Shown: positions 13,104-27,300 of the stretch, in pieces
How the letters are laid out: the number at the start of each line of letters is the position of its first letter
How positions within the stretch are numbered: the stretch's first letter is position 1
Source of the DNA: Ascidia mentula
Taxonomy: Eukaryota > Chordata > Ascidiacea > Phlebobranchia > Ascidiidae
Length of the DNA: 64,000 nt
Direction of reading: 5' to 3'
Assembly: GCA_947561715.1 (NCBI GenBank)
Contig: OX387204.1
Coordinates: 7,383,001-7,447,000 of the forward strand
Position numbers and translations under genes: made by a program
The notes under the pieces: model-generated
What the model was told of the DNA's origin: nothing
What the model saw: only the letters and a program-made list of their open reading frames with translations
The model's database searches: none

Positions 13104-16100
13104 ATGGAAAACGGCTTGACCACAAATAATGGTCCCAAGACCGCTGTTGGTGATGATGTTGAAGTTCGAAAACTGAAAGATCTTGTAAAAAAACTTGAAA
13201 AACAAAATGAGCATTTACGCAACAGGACAGAAAAGCTTGGTTCCAATGTATGTAGTATTTGTTATACCTTAATCTTTACTGGCCACACCAAAAGATCATC
13301 ATAACATCACAGAGAAAAGCATAAATGCTAATTATAATTACTATAGTGGTGTATTGTGAAAGTAGTTTACAAATATGCATACAACATTTGCACTTTGTGT
13401 TCAGGCCATCAAATACAACAAACCAATTAACTTAGCAGCTGGAGATTCACCTCAAATTCAGAGTAAGGAATTTGATACAGATGATGTAGAACTTCTTGAC
13501 GGTGGAGATGACTTGCTTGTCAGTGTTTGCTCTGAAGATGAAGCTTCATGGTATATGGCCCCTTTCAAACTTTTTCTAACACCTAATAAATACACTGGAA
13601 ATTATCAACTTGCTATCAAACCCCAAGACAAAGATTTATTTATGTACTTTTACATTTAGTTGTACCAGCACACAATTTGTATTAAGCTAAACCTATGCCA
13701 AGCCACAAAGACTACAAAGTAACCACAGTCATTCAATCTATCACTTTAAATATCACTAGAATGTCAATACGGAAAGATTTTGTCAACAAGAATCTTTGTA
13801 AAAGCTATAAAGAATTTATTGCTTTGTAGGCTATACATGTCACCCGTTGTTAAGTCAAAGTCATGTGACTTTTATGATTCCGTTGGAAAAAAACTTTCTC
13901 CACAAGAATGGTTAACTGATGAATTAGAACACCCAAGAACCCCTCAACTTGCATCTGCCAAAAAAAATATTCTTTTTAAACTTGATGGATCATTAGAAGG
14001 TAAAACATCTAACAATGATTATGTTGTTGGCAGAACCCTTTCAATAAAGTGCTCATCAACCAAATATTCAAGACTGGTAAAAATTTAAAATGTTGTTTTT
14101 ACAGAACAACATTTGTTGTTGTTTTGCAGTTTTTTTAGCGATACTGATGATGCCTGCAAGCACAGGCGAAACATATATATTAAAAAAACATTAAAAAGAC
14201 AGACAACTTAGGATTATTTATAATATTTTGTGCTAATCTGTTACTGAGTTTCCATTATCCATAAAGACAACAGGCGGTTTCAAGAAAACAAACTTTCATT
14301 TGTTTTTACAGATGAATTGCCAGATGTTAGTTACCTTCAGAAATCCATCGAGCAAAAACTTAGTATTGCTGCAGAGGAATACAAGCATGAAGATGCCACT
14401 GATGTACAAGTTACTGCACGTTTACAACAGAATGGTCAGTTCAAAGCTTTAACTGTGTTCTTCTCCATGCAACTGTAATAGGTTTATGTCCAAAAACTAA
14501 GAAAATTTTCTGATGGAAGTTTTTTAAATTAATTTAGAATTACGGCAAGGAAGCCCATCCTATCTACGGGAAAACAGTTTTGGTAAGTTGGCAATGTTGG
14601 TTTAAGTTGGTAATATATGTGAAATGGTATGCAAAGCAAAGAATATGTCAATGTTTGCATTAATAATGAAACCAAGACATCACCATTTTTACTCTTGGTG
14701 ATATGTTCATTGACATGTATAATTACAATAGCTTGGCATCCAGGAAAATGTATTCATAACAAATCAGTTCAAATGGCTGCAACAATTCAATAGTAGCAGA
14801 GCTCTATTGTCCCGTGCTATTGATAGTAGCTGCCGTGTTGGGTCAACACAACTTGTGATTGAATAAGTATTTGGATCTTAATCTATTCCCTTGTGCCAGA
14901 TGCCTCACCTGTTACACACAGACCTAAACATGGCTCTGTTGAAGATGAAACAGAGTGGAATTCATCAAATTCATCAGGTATTATACTTTGTCTTCCTTTA
15001 CGATGTATAATGTACATTTTTATGTATTACAACATCATTTAACAATTGTGATTTGACTTTTATTAATTAATAGGGATCTCTGTATTTCTTATCATTATAA
15101 ATATTGTATTGCCCAATAACAACACTACAAATGCTCCATTCACCTAATGCAATAAAAAGTTGATTATATTATGGCATGTAGATAAATAATTGGCAGTTTG
15201 ATTTTACTTCATTGGAAAATAAAATGATAACAGTTAAATTAATTGTACTTTTCTCATAATATTGGTTTATATTGTTGACTTTATTCCCATATCTTTTCAT
15301 TGCTGTTGGATGAATACTTCGTTGCTACTTATGACAGAATAACCCATTAGCTGACAGATATACAACTTGTTCTCAAAACCATATTTGTATTGTCAACATG
15401 TATGTAGGTTCCCCACATCACACACATCACCTTCCCGTCCCAAGTCAAACAATGACTACAGTACATGGTCTCTACCCAACCTCCTGTATCGATGAGGAAT
15501 CAAATACATTGCGAAGTATATATTTTTTTGTTTACTGTGTATTGTTAAATGATAAAATACTTCACAATTGGTGTAGGAGTAAATACAATAAATGGTGCGG
15601 CATTTTTAACAAATGCCTGTTTAAATTTTAAGTGGACAAATAAACTAGAAATCGCATGTGTTACAGGTTTTTTAGCACTTACTCGGATTGTAATAAATTG
15701 GAACTAGACATCCACAAAACCTAGCAATGGGCGTCTCATATTTTTGTAGTTGTGTTGTTTTTACTGTTTTTCAAATATAGAACTTTTAACAGGACCGCGG
15801 ACCCCCACGCGTATGGAACGATCAAATCAAAAATCCACAGAAAGACGAGGTTCTTCACCCCGCGCAATGAGCCCGGCACAGAAAAGCTCAGGTACAAAAC
15901 GCAACTTAATGCTCTTATTGTAGTCTAATTGCTACAACGCGTCTTGTGGTATAAGGTCATCGTGGTAACGAAGTGATTCATGTATTAACTGGGCGCCGTT
16001 TTGAGGTCATTAAATTCGTGAACTACACTTACCTAGCGGTTCTGTATTATTATTAGGTCGCCGACTTAATTTTTGTTCTTGTGACAAAATTAATATTTAA

Positions 16101-17196
16101 AATATATTAAAATTACCAACTGATGTGGTTGCTTGGCAAATGGCCCACCTTGGACACGTTCACTGCGCCGTAAGTCTATGATAAATGGTGAACCCACGAC
16201 CTTTCCAAACAATAGGTTCCAATATAACAATCCTCCCTATACTTTTCTCAGCAAGCAAGAACAACGTGCGGAGAAGTCTTCCCAACCCATCAAGAACAAT
16301 AACCCCTCCTTCAGGACGAAATATGGTCGCCAACTCCCTTCCCAATGACTTTCAAGCCGGAAGGGTGGCCAACGACAGAACATCTCCCAGCCGTAAGTCC
16401 TTGGGTGTTTAAGAGTGCTTTGGTTATGTCCAGGTGTACTTGGCTGTGCGCAGTCCGTCGAACGGTTGTTTATTTTTGAATTTTTCATCGCGCCAAACAC
16501 TTTCTACACTTCAAGTAGGCAACTCGAAATTTGAGTCCAGCGCATCGTGTTGGGTGATTGCCTAAATGCAGTACCACCCAAAAGTGTTTCGGTTATGACT
16601 TTTTTTCTGTTCTACGCTGTTATAATTATGTTATACGTGTTTTTTGTTGACAGCAAATCAACCATTGATCAAATCAGCGTTGACCACTCCGTCATCGAGG
16701 TTATCGAAGTTGTCAGCGAAAAGCAATCTCCCTAGCTCGCTCCCAGGTACACAGTTTTATTTTATTCAACAGAATGAAATTCCGCTTTATGCTAAGGTTT
16801 GACATTTTGTAAGCCTGTTGTTGTTACACGCACTGCACACATTTGTCTAAATCAGCTATTAAAACCCTAAAATTGTTGTGGGTTTTCTGCTCACGTTACA
16901 TTTTTGGCTGTTTTGGCAAATGATATCATACATTAATCGAGTTACCTATTTGCAAATCCCCCTTCCCAAACTACATCTTGTGCGGTGTAGGTCGCTCCAT
17001 TCCTGCTCCACGTTCAAAGTCACCCATGACGTCACAACCCGCCCGGCGTTCTCTTCCGCGTCCAAGTCAGACCTCCACCAGTATGAAATATGTCCCCGCA
17101 AGACAAAATAACACTTTACCCAAACCGACGCCCGTGGCCCCATCGGCACAGGCCCCCGGCCCCGACATTTGGGCTGAAGACGACGAAGTTTACTGA
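13104..17196 (+). CDS. SLAIN1/2: SLAIN motif-containing protein
   Basis: Eleven exons: 13104-13247, 13405-13550, 13830-13999, 14312-14434, 14538-14582, 14900-14977, 15408-15515, 15793-15891, 16252-16392, 16654-16746, 16991-17196; 1353 nt, 450 aa. The N-terminal coiled coil (VRKLKDLVKKLEKQNEHLR, residues about 20-38) is nearly identical in pattern to vertebrate SLAIN2. Next come the acidic block ending in SWLYMSP, the TDVQVTARLQ segment, Ser/Pro/Arg-rich linkers, the VRRSLPNPSRT motif and the C-terminal IPAPRSK...RRSLPRPS. In vertebrates SLAIN proteins bind EB1, CLIP and ch-TOG at microtubule plus ends and promote growth. From exon 3 onwards every internal intron is in phase 1, so exon skipping would keep frame. 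Human SLAIN2 is longer (about 581 aa). AATAAA at 17740-17745 is the likely poly(A) signal. Confidence 0.93.
14140..14175 (+). ncRNA. Hammerhead-like core in SLAIN intron 3
   Basis: CTGATGA at 14144-14150, one extra base, a perfect five-pair stem GCCTG/CAGGC with a six-base loop, then GAAAC at 14168-14172. This matches the hammerhead core plus stem II. The expected stem III and cleavage triplet are not clear because an AT run follows, so this copy may be dead. It resembles the motifs at 28.3 and 30.0 kb. Confidence 0.4.
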
Positions 17197-18124
17197 AATA
17201 AGCGGACTCGTTTGACCTCACTGTGACGTCATAATTCGGTCCGTAAGGGTTCGGCGTTTCTTTGTACGATCGATGTATACCAAGCGGAAAAAATAATCAT
17301 AGGCCTCGTTAAATTGCGAGGTTTAAAGCTTCGCGCTGCATGCCTGTCATTGTTTTACCGAATTACTGCAGTTTTTTTGTAAAAAGCTGCTTTTTACGGA
17401 GTGCAAACATGTATGCGACAGACCTGACTTTTAGACAATGACGTTTGTGGTTCGACGAAACGTACTTGTAGACAATCGGTACTGCGATGATGCAAAGTAA
17501 GTGCTTGGTATCTCATTTACACTCACCCTATTATTCTTTACTCTTTTTATTCTTTAGAGTCGTATAACATTGTTACCTTTATAAGTTGAAACAGAATTAG
17601 TGTGGAAAATGTTGCGGATTAGTTACCTTCGTTACATGTGGACATTTTGTTGTTGAGTTTAGATGTACACCGTCGTTACTGTTACCGTTTTTGCGGCTTT
17701 TGCATTTACGCATCGACATATGTTGTTATGCCGCAACCCAATAAAACCAAACTCAAAAACCTTGGTAATGTGCAGTGTATTCACAAATAGTAGTTTTTAC
17801 AATAAATTCAAAACCTTCACAGTAGTATTTTATATCCACTACAAATTCATCTAAATTTGTTGGTGTTTTCCAGCGGAGGAGGTAAGTATTCGAATCACGG
17901 AAAAGAAATAACAAATTTGAAGAGAAATTGCACGTTTTCTTATACGGATTGGTTAAAAAAATGAAATTTGTACATGCACACGGCTACGATAATAAATATA
18001 TGGATATTTCTTCACGCCAATTAACACAACGGTCTGCTGAATATGGAAATGGTAACGGAATAGTTTCAGTTATGTCACTGCCCACCAAGCAGAATAGAAT
18101 AACATCCAAACAGCTCATTTTGAA
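17197..18124. other. Intergenic between SLAIN and claudin-like gene
   Basis: Convergent 3' flanks: the SLAIN 3' UTR with AATAAA at 17740-17745 and the 3' end of the claudin-like gene on the minus strand. No further gene is seen. Confidence 0.6.
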
Positions 18125-20269
18125 CTAAAATTGAGAATTTGCGGCACGATCCACGACTGCATATCTGTTTTCTTTCCATTCTTTTCTACGGGCCAAAGAG
18201 GTCCAGCCAAGTAGGACAGCGACCAGCAGATAACTAACGCCTGAAGAAACAGCTACCAAAATACCTGTGCCCGCCACGAAGAATGCGTCGCTCTTGTTGT
18301 GGTAGTCTTGGTAACTGGGCATCAGAAATGAGAGGTTTGTGTCCAGCGTAAACCACCAACAGCTGTAAATATAACAAAAAATATTGACAAAATACCGTTT
18401 ATCTTGTTTCATTTTACGCTTGTTGTCTTATAGAGGGCTTTGCAAAATGAAAAAAACAAGATTCAGAGCAATAAAATGTAATCTTCGTTTTCTGCAGCTG
18501 TTACGCAGAGGTCCATCGCGACAAGTAAGCGAACAAGGCAACCGCTGTAGGGCGCAAAACTTACCCGGTTTGTAAAAAAAGCCCGACCCATATCCAAAAA
18601 ATTACAGACCAGGACAACCTCCCTATTGGTGCGGAAAAAAATGCACTACATAGTAATTAAATAAACAGCGATTTAGGTGGAATTAGAAGGTAGTTCAATG
18701 AGGGAAAGAAACTTGTTCAGGGAGCAAAGGGAGTTTCCGTGGCCCTACGCCATTACCTCATCAGGATTAGAATCCCACTGAGGGAAGCAACGGCGCTTGC
18801 CAATACAGAAAGGATATTTCTTCGAACAAAGTAATGCGTCATTGGATGAGAAGCCGAATATTCTCGAATCTCCTGGTCGGCCAAGATCGAGAACAGCGTG
18901 ATTGCGACGCACGCGGAACCCACGACAAGGCCTAACGAAAACATCGTGCGAATGCTCTGCAAGCAAAATATTATAAAACACAATAATTTCAAGGGCATTT
19001 TATACACAGTAAAATCAACAGTTAAATACAGATTTAAGGTCCACAAGGAGGCGTTTACAATCAGATTCGCTGAAACTTTTGGGCTTCCCATTCCATTTTC
19101 TTTGATATCGTAAAGGCCTATCTCTTAGCGAAAATGCAACTTAAAAAGTAATGTGAAATCAGTTGCATTAGAGCTACATCGTCTAACCCATACTGTTATG
19201 TATAAGAGAACTTGATTCTAAGATTATTAAGCTATACTAAGCGTTACCAGCAGTAAGCAAGACGCTTTCTTCAATGGAATAGTGGTGCAATCCTTTCTGC
19301 GAGTATCTCCAAAAACTGCGTGGTGAACGTTTCCATGTTTTGGTGTAATCACTGCAGTGTGTTTGGCCAAGTTGGTGACAGCTTCTGTGCCATTTTCATA
19401 AGCTGTGGTCGTTTTTTCCTGTTCTCGAAACAGGTTTTGTGGCGTCGTCATTCCGTATGTTATTGTCATAGTGCTGTTTGGTACGTTGTACCGAGCGGGT
19501 ATTCCGTCAGCTTTGTTATCAATAAACGGGAGAAGATTGACGCACTCTTGCCAAAGGCCCTTGTACCCCATTGTAAACCAGCGTTTGACGTAAATACGAT
19601 TTATTTTTTTTGTGGAGTTTTTGTAGTGCCGTGTAGAGATGTTGTGGATGTTTGCCACACCTGAGAAAAAATAAAATTATTGTGAGGAAACTTGCGTTTG
19701 TTATAAGTTGCAGGCAATGCCACATTGCAACAACTCTATAAGGGGTCTATAATGCATAAAGCTACATACTCAGAAACCGGCATGTCATACCGATACATTG
19801 TTACATCCCTGTTGTTCTGCCCTAATATAGGCTATACGCCAATAGTGTTAGAAATCTTTTCATTATATTTTCATAACTTATTAGTTTTCTATCTTTCTCC
19901 ACAATTTTCACGTCAATGTTTGTTGAAGATTATTAATCTTTTTTTGCAAATGGTAGACTAGTTTTTATATAAGTATGAAGTGACTTTTTTTTCAAAAAAA
20001 GGTTAAAATATGGAATTACGTGTATGTTACTAAATCAACGCAGTAAAATTACTTGCAGACTTACCCCAATGAAGGGAAGTTCCATTAACATGCACAGACT
20101 TTTCTTTTAGCTTTGGAACCATCTGCTGGATAATGCTTGGGTTGCGGAGCCGTATTACACTACGACCCCAATCAGCCGTAATTAGGGATGTTAAACAACA
20201 TGACCATGCGAACAAAAGCATCAAAAAAGCAAGCAGCACGCCACTGGAAACTTTTGAAAATCTTGACAT
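18125..20269 (-). CDS. Claudin/PMP22-superfamily-like four-pass membrane protein
   Basis: Four exons: 20269-20065, 19660-19248, 18956-18757, 18362-18125; 1056 nt, 351 aa, all phases consistent. Four hydrophobic segments are seen: residues about 10-31, two in exon 3 (starting SLGLVVGSACVAITLF and NILSVLASAVASLSG), and one in exon 4 (FVAGTGILVAVSSGVSYLL). Between segments 1 and 2 lies a large loop with GLWQEC preceded by a Trp, matching the W-GLW-C signature of the claudin/PMP22/EMP/CACNG clan, and several N-glycosylation sites. The loop is much longer (about 175 aa) than in standard claudins and a second Cys in the usual place is not obvious. It is probably a plasma-membrane protein; a junction, channel-accessory or other role cannot be chosen. 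The start was picked as the ATG just before segment 1. Confidence 0.75.
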
Positions 20270-21358
20270 GTCAAACGTTTCAAAAACTGCTGCGCTCCAC
20301 AAAGAGACCGCACCTAATGCTTCTCTTGATAAATGTGATTGCCAGCTAATCTCAGCGGTGATGGAGAGACAGTCATGCGTTGAGATTTCGGAAATTAATT
20401 TGGCGGTAATGACCGATCGATGGCTTTTGGTGATTGGCCTCCCGCGGGATTTAATCAGAAGGACAACTGTTGTAAGACCTTTACATAAACACAACGGATA
20501 AATGGTCTTTTGTTAAAAGCATATCGAAAACACTTCTACTTTTTTTGATGTACTGGAGCTACCGACGTTGCTTATTGTGAAAACATTTTAAACATAGTCC
20601 CCACAAATTGGAAGTTTCTGAATCGCAAGACCAAGGTGTGTTCGATCAAGGCTTTTCTGTCTGCGATCCTACATAAATTTGTATGCGTTACCAATGCCAG
20701 TTTCTTGTGACATGTCGTAAATAACCTAAAACGTGAAATACAGGATAGCCCGAAAAATAGTTTGAGAAGCCTTCTGTTAAAACACCAAGAGGTCAATTAA
20801 TATGTTTCATCTGTTCCTCGTACAATTCACACAAAAATATGATTTGATCGGTTTGCTTCAGCATATAGCTGCTAATTTAATAGCACTGATGGTGAACAAT
20901 GTTACAACCCGCAAATAAATGGACTCTACATATTAGTCTACGCACTGCCCAAGCTTTCACACAACGGGGCATAGTAAAAAGACAGAGTACCAAGGTAGCC
21001 ACAACCAAGGATTTACACAACGGAGCATAGTAACTGTCATGGCAGTGGAAGCAATTTTGTTTTGATCTATGTTGCGAAAAACATGTAGCGTGCACGTTCG
21101 TAAATTTTGGAATCAGCGTCAGGACACAATTAAAACATTGATGGGAAACAAACCAGGTTTTTCTCTGTAAAAAGTTAGTGTTCATGTTTTGCAACAATTG
21201 ATGGAATGTTTGCCTTTCATGAAACCCGGGTGAACTGACAAAAATTAATACAACAACCAATAGCCCAAAAGCGCACACATAACACTTAGAGCGGGGACAA
21301 TTCAACACAAAATCGCACAAAGACAACAGTTACAATACACAGCGGAAATCAATAGTTA
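20270..21358. other. Intergenic upstream of claudin-like gene, downstream of KIF4
   Basis: No gene recognised. An open frame continues upstream of the chosen claudin-like start (to about 20494), but its sequence has no membrane protein character and is taken as 5' flank or UTR. The KIF4 3' UTR should occupy the right side. Confidence 0.5.
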
Positions 21359-24300
21359 TTAAAGCAACGAATCGCTGGGTTCCAAAAGTCGCCTTTTCTT
21401 TTGCTTTTTGAGCTCGGAGGGAACTTTCCTCTTGGGTTTGACGTCATCGTCATCATGTGAATCTCCACCCGTGGAGTTGGCTTCGCGTAATGGGCTGTCG
21501 AAGTACACCGGTTTGTATTTGCTACCTTTCCCGCCTAAAACCTTGCTGGGAGACACTGCCGGGCTGTTTTCAGCTGCACAAGAAATGTAATGGTTGAAAT
21601 AGCTACTGGATTGCGAGTTGAGTATTCAGTTCTAACCTGAATCAAAGAGACCCGTTTGTCTCGCGTAATAAGGAGCACTCATGTTTTCTTCAACTTCCAT
21701 GCTTTTCTCGCCGTCGCCATTTGACGTCGTTATGTCGATCTACGAACGAAACCGCAATACAAGAATATGTGTTCACTATACAATACATCAGTAAAACGTG
21801 AATGCACCGGTTCATAAACTGTGCGTCGTTTTAATTTCCAAGGGCGTTGCGAAAGTATTTAAAAGGAATAACTGGAGTTTTCGCAAGTTCAGCAAATGTT
21901 TGTTCAAATAAAACTAAATACAGACCAGACATTTTAAATATAAAAACATATCCTTTTGCACCAAAAACGACAATGAACACGAGAAACCAAACAACTTAAA
22001 ACGAGTTTCCAATAGAAATGTGGGCAACAAACCTTGCCGCTGTCGCTGGTATTCTTGCAGGTTTCATGGTCGCAACCACACGAGTCTGAACATGAAGCTC
22101 CCGCCCTTCTACATGTGCATATCCGGGTTGCACATTGCGTCTTCGCACAACTACATTTCACCAGGCCTGATCTTTTCATGGTCCGTTTTGGCCTGGGAGT
22201 TGGTTCGTATTCTGATTCCGACTCCGATTCGTAGTCGGAAATTTTGTCATCGTCCGATTCTTCTGAGTCGCCATTGTCTGAGTCGTCTGTCGTCATGTAT
22301 TGAATCTGCAGGGTATTTGACAATGGAAAAAGTTAAGAAAAGCCTGGTTTGTACTTCATATTAAATATTAGATACACTCATGTGTTACATATTTTTTTCG
22401 CGATCTCCTTACCGCCTCTAGCGTCCACTTATATATTATCTATGACCGCTTCTGGTGGTGACCTGGCTTGGCAGTCTGGTGGTGACCTGGCTTGGCAGTG
22501 ACGCGAAGGACTCGTTGAGTGAAGCGCTTATGTGTTGTACGTTTTTAATATAATACCCTACTGGTTTTAAGGAGCTTCTACGAGCCTTGAGAAAGATAAA
22601 CATTATACATGTACTTGTAGAAGCGATTGAACCAATAAAGATTAGTGAGCTGCAAACTGTGCGCAGTGCGCACCGTTTAGACCCACACCATTCTGCTTTG
22701 TTAAATATCGTTTTCGATAGTGGAAGCGTATAGTAGGAGTTCGTTCAGTGCCGAATCAAGCTTAACAAAATCACCTCGGGTTTAGCAAGCTTGGTTTTGG
22801 GTTTTGAGGGTTTTTTAAATGTGACGTCAAGAGGTTGGAAGAAAGTTTGTTTTTCCTCCTCGTCACCGACCGATTTAATCCTGCTGAGAATCTCCTGTTG
22901 TTTCCTCATTTCCTCAATTACGTTCGCCTTCAAACAAACAAAGGGATATACAATGTAACACGTAACAGTTATGAACACACATTGGAAGGTTTGCAACAGT
23001 CATAACGTCATAACCGAAGCGACTGTTAAAGTGCTCAGTAAATATAGCAACGTGTTGAAAAAATTATCTGAAGCAACCTATTCATAACAAAACGAGACAA
23101 AAGAAGGCAAATTCTTCTTGAGGCTTGAAATTGAGAAACGTTGCTAGAACTAAAACATCTGGCAGCAGCTCAAGGTGAAAATAATCATGTTACCTGTATT
23201 TTGATCTGTGTCTGCAAATCGGCTTCACGTTGCGTCGCTGGAACAACCGTGCGATTGGACGAGGACTGGTTGAGCTGGCTTGTGAGGAGAAGCATCTAGA
23301 ATATAAGGGATGCTGGGTATTTAGAACAGAATTTCTAGGATCACCGAATAGCTGGCATTTCCGTGACAGAATGAACGCGAAATAAATGCGTCACATACCG
23401 TGCAAGTTTTTTTAACAAGACTTTAACTGTTCTGCAGTCTAGGAAATTGTTTCAGATTTGTCAGTATTGTTGTTGTAACAATATATTTTGGTTGGGATTC
23501 ACATATGAGATTGCATGAAATCGAATTTTGCCGCAAAACAACATCAACATTACCAAAGTTTTTTTTTTCAATATAAGCAACATAAAATTTGTCCACCGAC
23601 TAAGGAGATAATTTATACACAAAATGTTCACGAGACTTTTGCAAAACAAATAAGTACCAAGCAGAAGCCAAAAAATATCTTTATCTTAACATATTTTCCA
23701 CCTGCTCGTGGTGCGTTGTTTCTAACGCTGTGATATTCTGTTCTCGGTCTCGTTCAAATTCTTCCATTTGACATTCAAGTTCGTTACAGCGAAGTCGAGC
23801 CTGGTTCGCTTCCTCCGAAAATCGTCGTTTTTGATCAATAACCTCTTCCTCCGCCAAGCGGGATGCCACGGTCTACACGACAATGATATTACCGGTTATT
23901 TAGCGCTTGCAATGCGTAGATTTTATTTAAATGTACGTCCACCATGGAATTGAAATTCGAGCTATCGTATTTGCGGTAAATGTTCATTACTCAATTAGGC
24001 CTACATGAAGCTGCTATGTTACCATAATCAAACCACAAATTTTCAATCAGTTACCAGCCCAAACAGGTGTTTCATAATCGCGCGAGCTTCAGCAATGCTC
24101 GTGATTTGAATCCATCGCGTCTGTTGCCCAGTCCTCGCATGTTTCGCATCTTGCAGCTTCATCTTCAGTTCCTTCACCTGAACCACTTTGAGTTCAACTT
24201 CGTCTTCCAACTGTTGGCGGCGTCGCTGCATGTTGTCTGCTTCCGACTTTACGAAAGTCCGTCTCTGCGATTCAAACGTTGTTGGACGTTTAGTGGCGCA

Positions 24301-27300
24301 CAGTTAAAATCGGGTCCAACACTAGATGTCCAAACCAGTCTAGCTCGAATATCTTTTAAAGCCAGTATTAAGCACGAAAGTGTAATTACAGCACAAAAGT
24401 TACAGATTGTAAGTTCAATTGTTTCAAGTAGTGGTAAAAATCTCTGACCTCAACACATGCACATAAGTGTAAAGAAAATGTAATCGCGACCTACAAATGA
24501 CGGAAATATGGACATAAATCCAGCCCGTTGTTATTTCAATGTGAAGCCCGGCCCAACTTACAACTCTAACGACTGGGCTACAAGGGGTATGGCCGTGACA
24601 GTTGCTGATAATGTGTTAAAAACGTTTATTATATCACGGCAGAGTATAAACAGTGCAAACTTTTTCGTAGGAAATGTGCCCAAATTTTTATCCACCTATA
24701 TTAAAACCACTGCCTTGAGTCACGTGTGCAACTATTTTTTTGCGTAAAAAGAACGTGTTTTGGCGTAAAGTCCTTACTCATGCTATATTAACTAATGTAC
24801 TCATTTACCCGTTTGCTGGGAGATTCTGTTTCCATGCTGTCCAATTCCGTCTGTAGAAGTTTCAGGTCTTCCTCCAATACTTCCAAATGCTTTTTCGCTT
24901 CCTTTGCTCGAACGGCGATTTCAATATCCTCCTCCAACCACGCCTGATATACAAAAATATTTTTCAACTATCAAAATGTTGTTGGAGCAATATCAAATAC
25001 ATTGTAATCCCAAAATATGAAATAGAGTATGTTTTGTGGTTTGGATTGGAAACAAAGGAGAAAATATATTAATTTTGAAGTCAACAAGTTTGCTTGCGAT
25101 GAACTTCAAATATCTGATCAGTGTCAAATAATGGAATAAGCCAAACTGTTGTGCGTTGCGGATATTTGCAACTCTTAAATCAAAATTTTACTACTTACTC
25201 GCATTTTGGTGTTGGCGCTATCCAACGTTCTTGACTGGGATTGTTGCCGTTTATGGGCGGCCGTTTTCTGCTTGTTGAGTGCTTCCTTCAACCTCTTGTT
25301 GGACGCCGCAGCTTCTTCTGTCTTTCGACGAAGGACGTTTTTTTGTTTGAGAAAGTCGCGCTCGAGCTTTACAATTTCGTATTGTCGCTTCCGATCCTGA
25401 GGTTTGATACAATGTGCGTTAAATAAAAGAAAAAGTGAATGCAGGAGATGGCGGACCTTTTTCCAAGAAGGTTTTTTACAACACACAAATTCATTTAAAA
25501 CATAAAAAAATGACTTGAAATGTTGTATGTATTATTAGTGGTTTATCATAAATTTTTTTTGGCCGTTTTTATTTGATTTAAAGTTGACGGGTTATTGTGT
25601 AAAAGTGGGGAATCACCTTTTCCTTTAGTTGTTTAACTTCTCTTTCCTTTTCTTTTTTCATGACGATGAATTTCTGATTTTCCTCCTTGATTTGTCGCAT
25701 CAACTTTACCCGACTGCTCTTAATGGACTGGATCTCACTGCGTAGAAGACATCACGACCGTCTTAAACATTGCGAAAAACAAAGCTCATAGATATTTAAC
25801 TGATTTTACGATAGGACCTAATAGAAAATTATACGTTCGACTTATTCAGTTTTGTATTTGTGGTAAGAAAATTTGAATTTATAAAGGATGCTGAGTTTTG
25901 TAGAAAACCAATCACACCCATTTAGTTTGGTGATTTTCTGGTCACTCTGTGCTTTCAGCTTCGTCACTTTTTCCTTTTCCCTCTTCTCGTTCTTCAGGTC
26001 CTTGATTTGGTTTTCAAGTTCCAGCAAACGGCGCCTTCTCTGTTCACTGATGCTGAAAAACGAGTGGTTAAATTTGATTAAATGCTTGGATAAGGTATCA
26101 TGGAATGGGCTAATATTTCGCGGAAAGTGTTTTTAGTTGGTCACGATTACGAGCCTTGAGTCCAAGAGATACATGAATGATGCAACTTCAAAGTTAAGGT
26201 GGCACACAGCATGCAACAGACAACCAGAAATAAAAATCGAGACAGAGTGGAAGTGTGTTGCCCTGTATCAAAATCGTACTTCAGCAAATGCTTCAAATCA
26301 AACGTAAACACGAAACTTTTCCGATGTGACATGACAGTGAAACCAAGTAATTATTAAAGCCGTAGATACTGTTAGATATAAGGGGCAAGTCCGAATATGT
26401 TTTCACTGCAAGGGTTCTTGTTACTTACGATCTATTTTCATTGCTTTTCACCGCAGCCTCGAGTGCGTTGGCAAGCGCGTCTTTTTCCTTTTGCAAATCG
26501 TTGATTTGTTTGTCGAGTTTGGTCAATTTCTCTTCGTATTGTGATCTGAGCATTCCCATATTTTCACCTCCGGAACACATTCGTTTCGCCAACTCTTCCT
26601 GTTGACAAACAGTTGGTTCGGTTATTGAACAAGAAAACTCCGTCTGTTACATTTCTAAAGCTGGATTTTAAAAATTGGCTTCACTTGGAAAAACTGTCGA
26701 AGAAATTACAATTCCTGTTGTTAGTTGCGTGTGGTTTGTTTAAGTTTTAACAAAAAAAGGTTGTTTTACATGTAGTTCAATGAAGGGGGCAAGATACCTT
26801 ACGATTTATCATTACAATAGCTGCTATTTAAAAGGGCCTCCTTTGCAGTAAACTGCATTCAGGTTCGGGGTCCACAACACAGGTGAGACAGTTGCTGGTG
26901 AAAAATGGAAAACTAACATCGACCAAAGAAGCAAACTCTAAATAAAACAAAACGTTTGTGCACCTTCATCGCAAGCGCTTTGGTCAGTTCTTGCAGTTGG
27001 TTCGACAATTTTGCTGTGCGCAGAATATGATCAGCCTTCAGGCTCGTGTCCATTGCAGACTCGTCAGCCATGGAGCCTGCGTACATATTTTGTTATTAGC
27101 GTAATACCTTGACGTTTGTTATAAAATTCAAGGCATTGCAACTCACTGTTAGCGCTGGTGGCGTCTGTGACGTTACCGTTTGGACATTTGTCCAGCAAAG
27201 CTGTCGTCAGGTTGCTGATGACGTCTTCAGGTGAACATTCGACCCCTTCGTTTGCCTGAAAATATAAAGCAATTTTTATGCAGATTGCGATATTGTTTAG

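Noticed and set aside
16133..16190. Possible SLAIN exon before a GTAAGT at about 16170
   Set aside because: No AG acceptor precedes it, and exons 8 and 9 already join in phase.
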